DNA of 64,000 nt from Cocos nucifera (lineage: Eukaryota; Streptophyta; Magnoliopsida; Arecales; Arecaceae). The position numbers were made by a program, and so were the translations under genes. The stretch spans positions 248,001 to 312,000 of the forward strand of contig QRFJ01000374.1 in NCBI GenBank assembly GCA_006176705.1, written 5' to 3'. The notes under the pieces were generated by a model, which saw only the letters and a list, made by a program, of their open reading frames with translations, had not been told where the DNA came from and searched no databases. Positions 38,724 to 51,600 of the stretch are shown here, in pieces (the first letter of the stretch is position 1; every line of letters starts with the position of its first letter).

Positions 38724-40476
38724 ATGATGGCACCAAAATGCCATCTAGCTTTCACCCCCATCCCTTGGCGGGCTACATGGAGCTCAGCATCTGAGCCACT
38801 GTTGGCATATACTCTATCCATCTCTTCATCGGCTGCTCAAGCACCACCGACATCTACTCTACCGATATTTGAGCCTCTTCTGTCAGCCACATCTCCAGTA
38901 CATGCTCCACCCATCGATGAGTCTCCACTGGCATCCATGTTGTACAATCCCATGACTAGTGAGAGTATATTTTTATTATATTAATTATTTATTTATCTAT
39001 TTTTTATAGTTATTGTACACTCTTATATATTTGTATAATATATTTTTATTATAGGTACATCATCCAGTAGGATATTTTACGATCCCACATGTATGCTATA
39101 TGTATGAAACTACCAGCATCAGGTCATGATGCAGTACGATTGGGAGGGGAGACCAGTTGGGGAGGCCACACGAGAGATGCATTCCTTTTTTAGAGTGCTT
39201 GTTAGGTGGTTCGACATCATTCCAGTACTGCCCATAGACTGGCGATTGATGGATGTTGGTATCAGGGATCGAATGTGGGAGGAGATATAGATAAGTGTAT
39301 ATTAATTATATTTATATTTGATAAATTTATACTATATTGGATTAGAATAATTTTATAACTAATTTTTGATAACTTTGTACCGAAGAGGTATGACTTCTCA
39401 AATCACGAGAGGGCTCGAGATGCCCGACTAAAGAAGATTGAAAAGTTATACTAGAACTATAAGATCAAGCTCCATTATGATGGCTCAAGTACCAATGGGA
39501 CACTCTAGAGGAGCTTGTTTCTTGGATTCAAGGCTATCCCCCGAGTTGGTGGGAGAGGATGGTTAGGCATTAAAGGAGCTAGGAGTTTTAGGTTTAATTT
39601 CTAACTTTTAAATTTTTTAAAATATTAATAATTATATTTAAATATTTTTTAAATATTTATTATTTATTTAAATACTTTTTAGGCTATCTTTCACCAGAAC
39701 TGGAAAAATCAGATAGCTCAGAAGTACATGCACACTCTCGATCATAAGTCTATGGCCAGTCGTATGCATAGAGAAATAATAAATTTTAAATTTTAATTTA
39801 TAAATTAAATTAATATTTTTTGTATGTTTTTAAAAAATTAATCCATTATTATAGCTGATGAGAGAGAGGATGATGTCCATCCATAGTGTCATCTTTCGAT
39901 CCAGTTGTATGGACAAGAAGGGCAAGCCAATGAATGCCACGATCGAAACGATTTTTATAAGTAATAAATAGATTGGTATGATTAGTATTATAGTATTTTT
40001 TTATAATATTTTATTTAAATTTATAATTATAGGAGTAATTAAATGCTCTCACGAGTGAAGGCCTAGACATCTCTAGCCTCTATGACCATCTATCTTAGGT
40101 CTTAGGGCCTCAGCACTCTAGGAGGATCCGATGTAGGCCCGGACATATGTCGATGAGCTACTGGTCTAAGGTGAACGTCTCTTCACATGCTTTCAGTGTC
40201 GTCAGTCGGGAGCAGCTTGAGGAGGCATTGGCACAAGCAGCTCAGGCTAGATAATAGGCTGTTCAGGCTAGGGAGTAGGTTTTTCAGCTACAGGATATCA
40301 TGATCACTATGGTGACAAAGCTCAACGCACATTTTAGAACTAACTTCATAGGCTTTGAGGACATGTTGGCCAATATTTCAGCTTCAACCCCTCTAGCTCT
40401 AGCTCCAACTCCTTCAGCTTGTGCTCCATCTTCTTTCGGTGATGATGACTTAGATGTAGATTTAGCAAACTTTTAA
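38724..40476 (+). pseudogene. second CACTA gene (Transposase_24/TNPA-like), with introns
   Basis: Starts MMAPKCHLAFTPIPWRA, then a Ser/Pro/Thr-rich N-terminus to 38960. Several AT-rich introns seem to end in TATAG or TTTAG (about 39053, 39682, 39854 and 40033). Later exons carry KRYDFSNHERARDARLKKIEK, AIFHQNWKNQIAQKYMHTLDHKS and a C-terminal region with EQLEEALAQAAQA heptads and an acidic end (DDDLDVDLANF). TNPA-type proteins bind the subterminal repeats and assist TNP2. Some in-frame stops remain (about 40254 and 40278), so it is probably broken. Exon borders are estimates. Confidence 0.65.
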
Positions 40477-40619
40477 TTTTTTTTAAAAATATTATAATAA
40501 ATTTTATTTAATAATAAAATTTAAGTATTTCAGAAATATTATTGTGTTTATAATTTTTTCTTATGTTACATATTAAACTATATTTATCAGATAAAAAAAT
40601 TAAAAAATTTATTTATTTT

Positions 40620-40983
40620 TATTATTCAAAAACTATGGCAGCAATTGCAAAATCACTGTCATAGACATGCCAATCGCTACCATAGATCACGTACCAACCG
40701 CTGCCATAACATATGACTGCGGTTGTAAAATCGCTATATTAGATCTATGACAGTAGTTAAAAAACTGTTGTCATATATAGGTTATAGTAGCGATTGGATA
40801 ATCACTGCTATACAGAACATATGGTAGTAATTACAATAACTGCTGTAACAATTACTGCCATAGACTTACAACGATAGCCATAGTGACAACGGTTAACTAA
40901 CTGCTATCGTAGGCTATGGCAGTAATTTTATAAGCTATGGCAGCAGTTGTGAACCGCTGCCGTAGCCCTTTACCATAGTAGTG
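40620..40983. repeat. right subterminal repeats and terminal inverted repeat of the CACTA element
   Basis: About fourteen copies, in both orientations, of a 12-15 bp word such as CTATGGCAGCGATTG. The terminus ends CCATAGTAGTG. The density of palindromic copies fits the transposase-binding array of CACTA elements. Confidence 0.85.
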
Positions 40984-41293
40984 AATTTTTTCATCATAAA
41001 TAATTTAAGTATTTTTGACTAATATTTTTCATCATAAATAAAAATTTATTTATGATGCAAAAATATATTTTTTTATCATAAATATTTTCATCATAAATAA
41101 TTAAATGAATAATTTTTTTTAATAAATTTTTTTATCATAAAAAATTATTATTAGTGATGAAAATTTTATTTTCATTGGTAAATATTATCTACAATCTCAT
41201 TTTTGCGATGAACTATTAGCGATGTAGTTTTGATAAAAATTTACTGTTTGCGATGCATTTTTTGCACTGCAAAAAATATCTTTTATTGTAGTG
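40984..41293. repeat. possible end of a second CACTA-like element
   Basis: The segment ends TTTATTGTAGTG at 41293, the complement of a CACTACAATAAA terminus. Inside, ATCATAAAT/ATTTATGAT words recur about eight times and GCGATG words three times. The matching other end is not in the window. It could be an older element into which the larger CACTA inserted. Confidence 0.45.
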
Positions 41294-43830
41294 TTGTTTA
41301 ATGGAAAATAGGGATGCAATAACTCTATGATACTCATATCAAATGGTGGCAAATGGACTATCAATACATGAGCATGATAAGGATGTATGTGCAAGCAATG
41401 TACTGGCCGATATGATGTGTTGGAATGAAGGCTTTTACTACCAAATGGTTGAAGTTATTATATTGATATAACAAGTAACTTTATATCAAGGCTCTTACGG
41501 GTATGATATAAATTTACATTGCTTACAGGTGCATACAAATATTAGCCGGTATGGTGTAATTTTGCATATTTGTCCAGTAGTTATAGGTAACTTTATTTGT
41601 TAGTCAAAAAGAAGTATATTCAAAGTAACCAATAGCTACAGGCAGCTAGTATGATCCACTTTTGTATTGGTTTATGTAGAAAAAAGGGATGGAAGTTGTT
41701 TTTTTCAAGAGCTTGGAGAACATATTGATTGATTTTGTTATTTTCTTCATTAACTTGTTATAAGGTCGAGATATTAGAATCACTACCAATTCATTGTGAC
41801 ATGAAGAACACATAACTAATTACTTTTAGTTTCACCTTATTCCAAGTCATGGATTTTATTTTACCAATTGAATATGATAGCCAAGAATCACAACCCACAA
41901 GTAATCACTGAACATTTTATAGTTATAGGTGAAATTAATGTAATCAATGAACATTCCAGTTATAATATGATGAAAACCATAATTAATGGAGATTACTAAA
42001 AATTCAATCACTGAACAGACAGATGTAGGTGAAATTGATCAAAATGCCTCTACTTCTTCCATTAACAGTAGAAAAAGTTTAATTCAAAGAGTATAGAATT
42101 ATAACAAATATTTTAAATAACCCAACATTCTAAATATACTCAAGCTAAATGACAATGACAACTACCCTTGCACATTTTTCACTTTATAGATTATACCAAT
42201 ATACCAATATCGTCATTACATAATAGGTTTATCATCCAAAAAACATAACCATGATAGAAATAGTGAAAACAAAGTCATTTTTCTAAAACTTCCATGCCAA
42301 GCTTCCGATTTATGTAATTTTTGAATCAACTCTAACTCAACTTCGTGAAGTCTATTTGCTTCATTCTCAACTACCAAATCTTTGTTTGACAAGCAAAAAT
42401 CTATAAATTTGTATTTTCTCTTCTTAAATTATAAATTTCATCACATAATTTAGAGATCTTAATCGAGCATATATATAAGAGGATTTATCCAATCAAAATA
42501 TCTACAATATGATGATGACTCATCCTACGCAATCAAACCATCCAACAGCCAAAAAGTAACCAATATTTGAGAAACAAAGCCTTTGATTATATTATATCAT
42601 ACTTATATAGTAGTTAGGGTAGTCTACAAACCTTCTATCCGGATTATCATTAGTCCATAATGTCCATTATTGAACAAATACATCGTATTTGCATTTTTTT
42701 CAACTAATATTACTCTTCTTGGATAGAGTGGAATGCCAAAGTAGAGGTGGACATTGCTTGCTAATGAAGAGGCTGAACTATAGCTAAATGACTGTATCCA
42801 TAGCTTAGAAAAGACCAAAATCATGAGAAAGAATGAAATATCTTTTTAATACTTGGAATAAACGACTTCTCCTCTACCTTTCCATTTCCATCTCCAGTCC
42901 CCCTTTTTTACCTTTGAAGCTCTAGACGAGGACGACGGAAAGATGAGGCAAAAAGACAGGTGATGTTAGAGATCCAACTATATTCCCATCTTAATTATTG
43001 ATTGACATAATAAGATACCATGTCAACAGTGCTTTGCAACTTTTTTTGCCATATGTGCTTATGTAGTATGTGGTCATATGGCAGCCACGAGCAAATAGCA
43101 TTATGCTCCATCTACCAATTTTTCTGATTTTGACCGATTTTGCCACTTTATTAATCAAAATGACAAATATGATACTTGAATCACTCAATTACTAATATTT
43201 CTAAACTTCATTATACAAAAATATATCCAAATATCCAATTATATTTATAATTTTATTTAATTTTATGTAGTACTCATAAATTTTTAAAATATATATTATC
43301 ACATTTACATACTATTAACTTATTTTACTATCTACTTAGTAATATCTTTAATTTTATGGTCATAAAATTTCGTTGTCCTTCTTATATCTATTTATATCCA
43401 TACATCCTAATTTGCATCTGTATCTATTTAAAATAAATATAAATATAATTTTTTATCCAATTAATAATCATATCTATATCTATATTCATCAAATAAAACA
43501 TATATGGATATAGATGTCCGATATGATTTCAGCCCTATTTGCTCTTGATCTAGTCATGTGAATTGTGCATCAATCAATGGAAATACTTTATTTTTGGTTT
43601 TCATGAAAGAAAAGCAACTAGTCTTCCATCAAACTCGTTGTTAAGGATGCATTCCATTTTAGCTCAATTTGAAGTGAAACAATGCATTAACCTTAGCATT
43701 GAGGAAAATTTACATTACCGTAGGACAAGACTTGAGCCATAATTGGTGAAAGCTATCGTAGTAGTACCGCATTGGTGACTCCCATTGCAAGCAGCACATT
43801 TGCATCAAACACTACCAACCTTATGCATCC
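41294..43830. other. AT-rich intergenic sequence, nothing recognised
   Basis: Short frames at 42824-42624 and 43188-42991 (minus) show no family features. 43200-43540 is a run of TATATCCA/GGATATAG words ending GATTTCAGCCCTATTT, reminiscent of a MITE, but I found no inverted partner or target duplication. Confidence 0.5.
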
Positions 43831-44667
43831 TATTAGAGGTTTTAGAGGGAAAACTCTAAATTTTCCTTCCCTCCAAAGTCTCGTAAAAGCTTTGTTATAT
43901 TTCTAGTCTCACATTAAAAAGAGAAAAATATAACTTTCTATTTATTTAACTTCTTTCCTAGCCTACTTTTGCATGGATCATGGTTGGAAGTGGGTTTTAT
44001 ACCACACACATGTACGATGGCCTATCCTGGCCCATCTTGCATGCATGAATCATAGCGTAGTATGGTGCACCATGACGGTTGTTGACATTTTAGTTATTTT
44101 TTTTTTATTTTTTTTATCATATTTTCTTTTATCTTTTATTTTTATTTAATTATATTTTAAGTGGTCGTTTTTCTTCGTGATCAAATGGTCAAATGACCAT
44201 TTATCTCAGACGATCATATTTTTCTTTAACTATCATCTTCCTTTGTGGTCTACCGATTAGAAGACCATCTATAAGCATCTACTTATGGTCTATAAATAAC
44301 CAAGTCTTGACCTGTGGGATATTTGAAATTTAGCAATCACTTTCACTCTTTCACCGAGAGTCCAATCTTTTATAAACTCTCTTTTTCTTTTCATCGTTCT
44401 TTCTTTCTTTACCTTAGGATAGTATCTAGCATACTTCTAGATCTTCTCTATTTCTCCTTTTTAAAATCTACAAACTAATCCAACCAGGCCCTTGGTAAGT
44501 CAAATTTCTTCCTCTTATCCTTATCATATAATTTAAATCAATCTAAAGTTTATAAAAATTATTATTCAGATGTTTCTTGGTTTAAAGAACTCTTTCTCAA
44601 CATGAATTTTACTTAAAATAATTCTTGATTTGATAAAACTCTCTTTTCAAAAGGATTTTACACAACA
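43831..44667 (+). repeat. copia-3 5' LTR (837 bp)
   Basis: Begins TATTAGAGGTTTTAGAGGG and ends TTTTACACAACA. It aligns with 54329-55567 in blocks: AAAGCTTTGTTAT, AATCCAACCA, GTCAAATTTCTTC and GATAAAACTCTCTTTTC. Confidence 0.82.
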
Positions 44668-44799
44668 TTCCAAGGCAAATTTTATGTTCTCTTAATTTTT
44701 GTTTTTATAAACAGATACTAGATTTTAGTATTTAAATTTGACTTACTTTCTTAATCATTGATAAGCATTGATAGTGTTTAAATCATTGTTACTAAAATT

Positions 44800-46114
44800 A
44801 TGTCTCTTTTATCATTTTGTACAATCAAGGCTGACTACTAGCTTCATTTTTTGGGTTTCCTATTTCTGTTCTCAAAGAAAAGAGCCCCAATAGACTTTAA
44901 ATTCTACATATAGCTCTATCAAACCCTCCTAAATCAAATTCTTTATGATCATATATCATACATCAAGCCTTGACTCTTAATTAAATTCAAAAGTTCCATA
45001 ATCACAAATTCCTAAGGTGGTGGGAACAACATGAGATCTGGTTAATTACACTTGGCCTAATCACTGCCATTAGAAAATGGCAACTTTATGGTATTTCCTC
45101 ATCTCATCTAGATCAAAATCATCTACTTTTAGATCATCTGATTCCTCGGATACTTCTTGAATCAGTAAATCATTAGAAGAAATTAAATTTCATTGTATGT
45201 TTAGAATCCTTAGTTGTCTTTCACATGACTTTTATGAAACCTATAGAAAGTATAAGATCACTAAAGAACTTTGGATTGCCCTAAAAGATGCCTATATTAG
45301 AGATACTAAGAGGGCAATGAGATTTATCATTAGTGACTTTAGTAATTTTAAGATAGCAGACAATGTTCCTATAAATGACTAAATCTATCATTTCCAAAAT
45401 TTAGTTCAAGAGATTCATAAAAGAGGCTCGATATTAGATGAGAATTATCAAGTCTCTTATGCAACCGACAAGCTTCCATCTTTATGGAACAATTTTGGAT
45501 ATAATTTTAGAGGAACCTAAGGCAACCTTATCCTTAGATCAGTGATCCAAGCCATCAGAATAGAAGACCAATACCAACTTAGATAATTGAAGGAAAATCA
45601 AATGAAAGCCAAAATAAACCTAACCGAGTCTCAAAATCTAGAGCAAAAATCTAAGGGTTAGGGCTACCAAGTCCAGAACCAAACCTTTAGATCTAAAGAC
45701 TTCAAAACCAAGGGTAAAAAGAAAAGGTGTAAATTCCAAATCCAATTCTCAAATCATGGGAAACAAGAAATCTATTGATGAGAGTTTTTGCTTTATTTTT
45801 GACTAAGACAACCATCTTGCACATCAATACTTTTATCAAAATAAGGAAAAGGTTGTGACTAAGAAGAAAAAGAAGAACCAACTTCAATTTAAACCTACGG
45901 TTAATATGGTTGAAGGTGAACCATCCACCTATTGGTCAGTATCCTTCATCCCATTAGTTAACTTTGCCTATAAAACTACTAAATGGTAATTAGATTTTGG
46001 TGCCAATATCCATATTTGCATTAATAGAGCACCTTTTTCCTCTTATAAGGACTCAAGTGGAGGAAGTGTAATCATGGAAGATGGAACAATGGTCAATGTT
46101 TTGGATGATGGTAA
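44800..46114 (+). pseudogene. copia-3 gag and protease remnant
   Basis: Opens MSLLSFCTIKADY (44800). The best-preserved part is 45197-45382, a UBN2-type gag segment (SHDFYETYRKYKITKELWIALKDAY). A Lys/Gln-rich region follows and a lost zinc knuckle (CFIFD, 45790-45830). At 45970-46110 comes a protease-like stretch (DFGANIHICINRAPF and MEDGTMVNVLDDGNI; DSGA reads DFGA). Many stops are present. The frame ends at an inserted LTR. Confidence 0.75.
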
Positions 46115-47753
46115 TATTAGATGTATGCCCTAGAAGTCAATTATTGGCTGACGCATATTATAATTCAAGAGCATAAATTTATACTTATAAATTTTATTTA
46201 TTAATAAAAAGAATAATTTTTACTTCAATCATATTTTTTATGTATCTATGATTCATCCAAGAAATTAATAGATGATGACACATATTCTCAAGTGCTGAGA
46301 ATTTGAGATATATGGTACTGTTGGTTAATTCCTAAAAGCTCCCGATCGAGCGATCATCATGAAAGATAGTGATCGATCCAATTAGATCGGTGCATGGATC
46401 ATTTTTCTTTCGATCAGATGAGTCTTGAGTTTACGGTGTGTAGATACTGAAGTGAGAGTATAGATAGTTAGAAAATAATTTGTACTTAGCGTGACCAATA
46501 TAAGAAGCTACTTGGATGTCTACTCACTTATCAATAGCTAACTCGATGCTATAGAGTTGTAAGTGATTCTTTGACCTACGGAGTCTTGGCTATTCGTAGT
46601 AAGGCTACTGTAATTTGATTGCATATATATTTAATCTCCTAGCCATTTGGATTCTTGCAGTGTATGTTGGCTACAGTAGGTTAAAGTTTATTGTTTGGAG
46701 TAGGAAGCACCTAAATAAAATCTATCAATCTTAGTAGAAGGGAGAAGTCCTATGTGATTCACAAGACTGAGTTCAAAAAGACTTCGATCGAAGCAAGTAT
46801 AAATATTGAAAAAGAGTTTCCATGAAAATTCATAAATAAACTCGAATCAAGTCAATCTTGCATATGACTAACATTGGGGTTTGACAAATTCTCCATAATC
46901 TCCATCTAGTCAAGACTCATGATAGAAGGATTAAATTAGACATTAACTGCACTTAAATATTTAATTATTTTATTCTGCTGGATTGTCACTACATACTGCT
47001 AGATATCACTGGTGGATTGTGAGACTCATTAAGCATCATTTTGATGGGCAAAGTTAGAATCATTCCAACTTATTGAAAGAAATTTCAATGATATTGTGAT
47101 AGAAATCATAGTATATTTAATTATTAGATATAATAGAACATATGGGGTCATACATAAAAAAGATCTTTATTCGATCATATGGTTGATCTGTGATTATGAA
47201 TCATAGAAGGATCTAATTATCAATATGATTAATGATTAATCCAATATAATTATCAAACTTACTAAGAGTACTTAGTGAGTTGTAAGAGGATTAATTAGTA
47301 ATTAGATTATTAATTAGCTCAATTTAATTGAGCAATATGATTAGGATCAAATCTAATTGAATTAGATTCAATTTGACTTAGTTTGGATTTGATTAGATCA
47401 AGCCTAATTGGATTATGAGATAACCCAATTATAAAAAAGATCAATATTTTGTCTAATTAGGATTTAGATTTGACCTAATTTCTAATTAGATTAGGATCTA
47501 ATCAAGAAAGATTGGGTTCCTAGTTGGACTAGGATTTCTCTTTAATTGGGTGCAACCAACCCCTAATTGGTTAGGGATTAGTTAGGGCACCAAGAGAAGT
47601 TCCAAGTGGACTGGAACTCTCTCTCTCTCTCTCTCTCTTGCGCCAAACCTTGCCTATGCCCCAAACTCTTCCATGTCAAGCCTCATGTGCCTCCCCTTGA
47701 GTTTTGCGTGAGGAATCTCATGCCTAACCCCTCCATGCCCAAGATATCTCATG

Positions 47754-47831
<78 letters not shown>

Positions 47832-47928
47832 GGATAAGGATAAGATCAAGGGTTTGAATTTGATTCAAATCCTTATCCTATCTTGGAAGCCAATTTAAGA
47901 GGGGAGATTGGGCATGGGATGTTTTGAT
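46115..47928 (+). repeat. truncated LTR of the copia-1 family
   Basis: Opens TATTAGATGTATGCCCTAGAAG like the copia-1 LTR (5083, minus) and shares its general layout. It lacks the CCTTCA end and a PBS, and the preceding GGTAA is not repeated after it. The copia-3 text does not join directly across it, so an insertion followed by deletion is likely. The right boundary is approximate. Confidence 0.65.
47754..47828. repeat. (CT)n microsatellite
   Basis: About 37 uninterrupted CT units, within the truncated LTR. A shorter CT run lies at 47614-47640. Confidence 0.98.
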
Positions 47929-48685
47929 TTTTAGCATGAAAATATCAGAAGAAGGCTACTTCATCATCTTTACTGATAACAATTCACGATATAAGTATGT
48001 GTACTTAATAAGACATAAATCTGAGGCCTTTAAAAGGTTCAAAGATTTCAGATATAAAGTGGAAAAGCAAATCAGAAAATTCATAAAGATTTTTCAATTA
48101 GATCGAAAAGATGAATATCTTAGTAAAAAATTCTAGAACTATCTTAAAAATAATGGCATAGTCTTACAATGGATCCCTCCTAGAATGCCCTAGCTCAATA
48201 GGGATCCGATATAGGATCCTATTGGATATAGTCCGGTCCATGATAAGCTTCACTGATCTTCCATTGTTTCTTTGAGGACATGCATTACTTTCTACAATCT
48301 ATTTATTAAATAGGATTTCCTCTAAATCTATTCCTACCATACATTATGACATGCTATAGTAAGAAATCGATTCTTATTTACCTCAAGATTTGAGGAGGTC
48401 TGGCCCATGTCAAGTGACAGCAGACAAACAAATTAGAGACTAGGTCTATTAAGGCTTATTTCATAGGATATCCTAAGAAATCCATGGGATATTACTTTAC
48501 TTTCTAGAGGATCATAATGTAATTGTGAGCTATCATGCTATCTTCTTGAAAAAATATTTTATCCAAGATGGAAGCAGTGAAAAAAAAAAATAAGCTCGAA
48601 GGAAAAGTTTTTGAAGAGCAACGATGTAGTACCTCCTCTATCTTATAGATCTAGTAGGATCTCCCATCCTCCTAAAAGGTACTTA
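47929..48685 (+). pseudogene. copia-3 integrase remnant
   Basis: 47940-48136 encodes EGYFIIFTDNNSRYKYVYLI..KSEAFKRFKDF and FQLDRKDEYLSK, the first and second Asp regions of a copia integrase core. After a stop, NNGIVLQW-type text and WIPPRMP..NG follow. The C-terminal part decays to SRISHPPKRYLG at about 48685, where the solo LTR interrupts it. Confidence 0.78.
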
Positions 48686-48690
48686 GGTAT

Positions 48691-51600
48691 TGAAGGAAAC
48701 AGTGCAAGATTTGCAGTGCTACTTTCAAAAAAAATTTAAAAAATAGTAAAAATATAGTAAAAAAATAATTAATCTAATTAATTACCTACTGATCATATCA
48801 GAATATTAAATTCTAGGATCTAAATATAATATGAATGCGTTCATATAGATCTGAAAAAATAAAACTATACAGCAAACTATTTACTACATCTATTTATTCA
48901 GAACACAATAACTTTTCATGGACAGTCAATTACTGTGATTTGATCGTCGTCGAGAAGGTTTGCTAGTCATGATATATCCACAGAGATATTTGGCCTCAAT
49001 GGATCATCCATATGAGGCTCCTGATCCTGATCGGCTCCCTGCAAGTGCTAGCTCAACACCGAAGTCTTTCAGAGGCTATTTTGATTGAATAGCTTCGATC
49101 TTCATCTATGGACTTCACGGATGCTCTAAGTTGCTGGTAGACGTAATAGAGAGGTAGAGGAGGTTCCCTCTAAAATTTCATGGACTTACGATGCTCGTAG
49201 CTTATGCAATGGCTTCCCAAAATCTATGTCGAATACCTAGGATTGCACTCTTCCTAAAAACCTTACGCCCCTTCTCTCTTGATTTTCTCTCTCTCAGAGA
49301 TGATTGAAGCCTCTTCCCATGCACCAAATGAATCTCACGAAAGTCCTCTCTTCAGAATAGGTGTTAGCACATGTCTTAAAAACTTTTCTTTTAATATTTG
49401 CGCAAAGAACAACTTCTATGCGTGTGAGGAACCAAAAACTAGTTTGAATGCTAGTTTGAATTCAAAACTCTTTTTAATTCAAATTTCATCCAAACCAATT
49501 CAAACTTATTTGGGACATGTGAAGGAGTTGTGTGCCCACTCTTCAGTAAGGAAAATTCCATGTGAAACCCCTTTCACGTGGAGATAATTGGCTCACAAGA
49601 GAAGGGTGGCGTAAGGGATAAGACATGGTTGTTGTCAACTCAAATTGAAACTCATTTTGATTTTGAATGTCAACTAACCATAACTTATCCATTAAGGACA
49701 TGGAAGATCAGGGCGTGATGTATTATGTGCATGGGAGAAAAGTCACGAGAGAATAAAAATCAAATTTTAAGTGGGCATGGGACATAGGTGGTGCATGGGA
49801 AGAGAAGACTAATCAAATTAGTCTTTGAAATTCAAATTTCAACCAACTGAACCAACCCAATCAAAATTGGTTAGGCCCAATTAGAATAAATTAAACCCAA
49901 TCCATTTAGGCTTAATTATGCTCAATTAAATTCCAATAAAATCAAGAATTGATCAAGTTCAACCTCTGATCAAATCAGGGTTCGAACCTCCTTGATGATT
50001 AGGTCAACTTGTAACCTAATCGGATTAAACCCAACTGAAACCAATTCTATTGGACTTGAATCAAAAATCATAACTCAATCAAGCTGAGAGAGGCTCAACA
50101 GTGCAGCAGCCAAGGAAGGTATCTCAATAGAGAGTCTCAAGAGGCATCTCAGAAAGACCAGAAGCAGGTCTTAGGGAGAGCCATGGAGTCTCGGGAGCCT
50201 CAAGATGAGGTAGGTGGGTCTGAGCCCAGAATAGGGTTTAAGCTGTAGTTCCTCTAGGTATAACTGAAGCGATGGCTGGTGCAGGGGCAGAAGAGAAGAA
50301 GGCTAGGATGGAATTTTTTAGGATTCAGAAGAGTTGGATGAGCTCTTGGGTTTCAGAGGTGCCCATGGATTTTGAAGGTATCGGAGATAGCTTTGAAGAG
50401 GGCTGCAAAGTGCGAAGGATTCGAAGGAACAGTGATAGTGTTCGAGGTGCAACAGTAGGCTCAGCAGTGCAGCATTGAGTGGTTGACCTCGAGGGACTCG
50501 GTGATAGAGTCGACTTCTGCGGCATCAGATGAACTTCGGATATAGATAGAGCTCCACAGTAGTGGCATGAGTTCAGAGCTGAGGATCAGTACTGGTGATA
50601 CATAGTTTCTGATAGAGCAGCATGTGTAGGTATCCAGGCATAGGTCAGAGAAGATAATGTCAAGTGGTACAACATGTGCTGGTGTAGAAATACTATAGAT
50701 TCTTCAGGAAAATCTAGAGAAAGTGATACAGTTGCTAAGTAGAAGGGATCCTATAATTTTAGGATGGTGCCAAGAAACAAGCACAGGTCTTTAGCAGTGG
50801 AGGCAATCATCTTAAAGGCCTTAAAGGTGCACAACAGCTGAAGAGAATTGATGGATGCGATATTTACATAAGTGCTGTCAGGGTGTGCATCGATAGCGAG
50901 ATCGTGCAGAAGTGCATTATCGAGGGGTTTTCCAAGACTTGGGGCACCAAGACGAAGATTGTGAGAATTAATGGTGCTCCCAAGCCTTGGAAGGCCACGA
51001 AAAGAGCCAGGATATTGGCTTCGAAGATTCTAGGGGCTTGATTGGTGCTTCGGAGATCTAAAATTCAAGATAAAATAAGAAACCAAAGCTAGAGAATCAA
51101 GACTGCAGAAAGGATCATTTCTGCAGATTAGCCAGCTTAGTTTGAAACTAGATCGGCTAAGTCTCAGAGGATAAGCCAAACAGAGAGGAGCGCGTTTGGG
51201 ACTGTAGCATGGCATGCAACTAGGTCGGCTCAGTCTAAAACTGAGCTGACCCGGTCTCAGTTAGCTAGCTTAATGCTGAAATTGAGCCAACTCAGTCCAC
51301 AGGTAGAGCTATGCGAGAGTCTGTTTGAAGCTAGGATAAAAACTTATCCTAGGGGTTTTAAGGGCTGGTTTGAGAGATCTTAAGGGGAATAACTCGTGTA
51401 TAGGTCAGACTTAGATCTAGAAGATAAGAGCATGGAAGACATGGATGTACATGGGCTCGATGAGTGCTTTCATATATTGGGTTAGCTAGGAGAATTTTTG
51501 GTCGGGCCTAATGGCTATGCATAAATACATAGGTTGTATTAGAATTTTCAAAGGTGTAATTAATATAGATCTTTTCTCCCTTCAACCTCTCTTCTCTCTT

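Larger units (their letters stand above)
5089..40983 (+). mobile_element. CACTA (En/Spm) DNA transposon, interrupted by copia-2
   Basis: The right terminus ends ...CCATAGTAGTG at 40983, the complement of a CACTACTATGG terminal inverted repeat. The left terminus is degenerate: about 5092-5140 aligns with the inverted right subterminal region (GGCAGTGG... against GGCAGCGG...), but the first bases CACTA are not recognisable. Inside are TNP2-type transposase pieces, a second gene and subterminal repeats, all in plus orientation. Removing copia-2 (8536-36511) leaves about 7.9 kb, a normal size for an autonomous CACTA element. Stops in both genes indicate this copy can no longer move itself. Confidence 0.85.

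Noticed and set aside
43200..43540. MITE with GATTTCAGCCCTAT end
   Set aside because: No inverted partner and no target duplication could be found.
50272..50478. 68-residue frame possibly captured from a host gene
   Set aside because: It lies inside a retroelement fragment and I recognise no host family.
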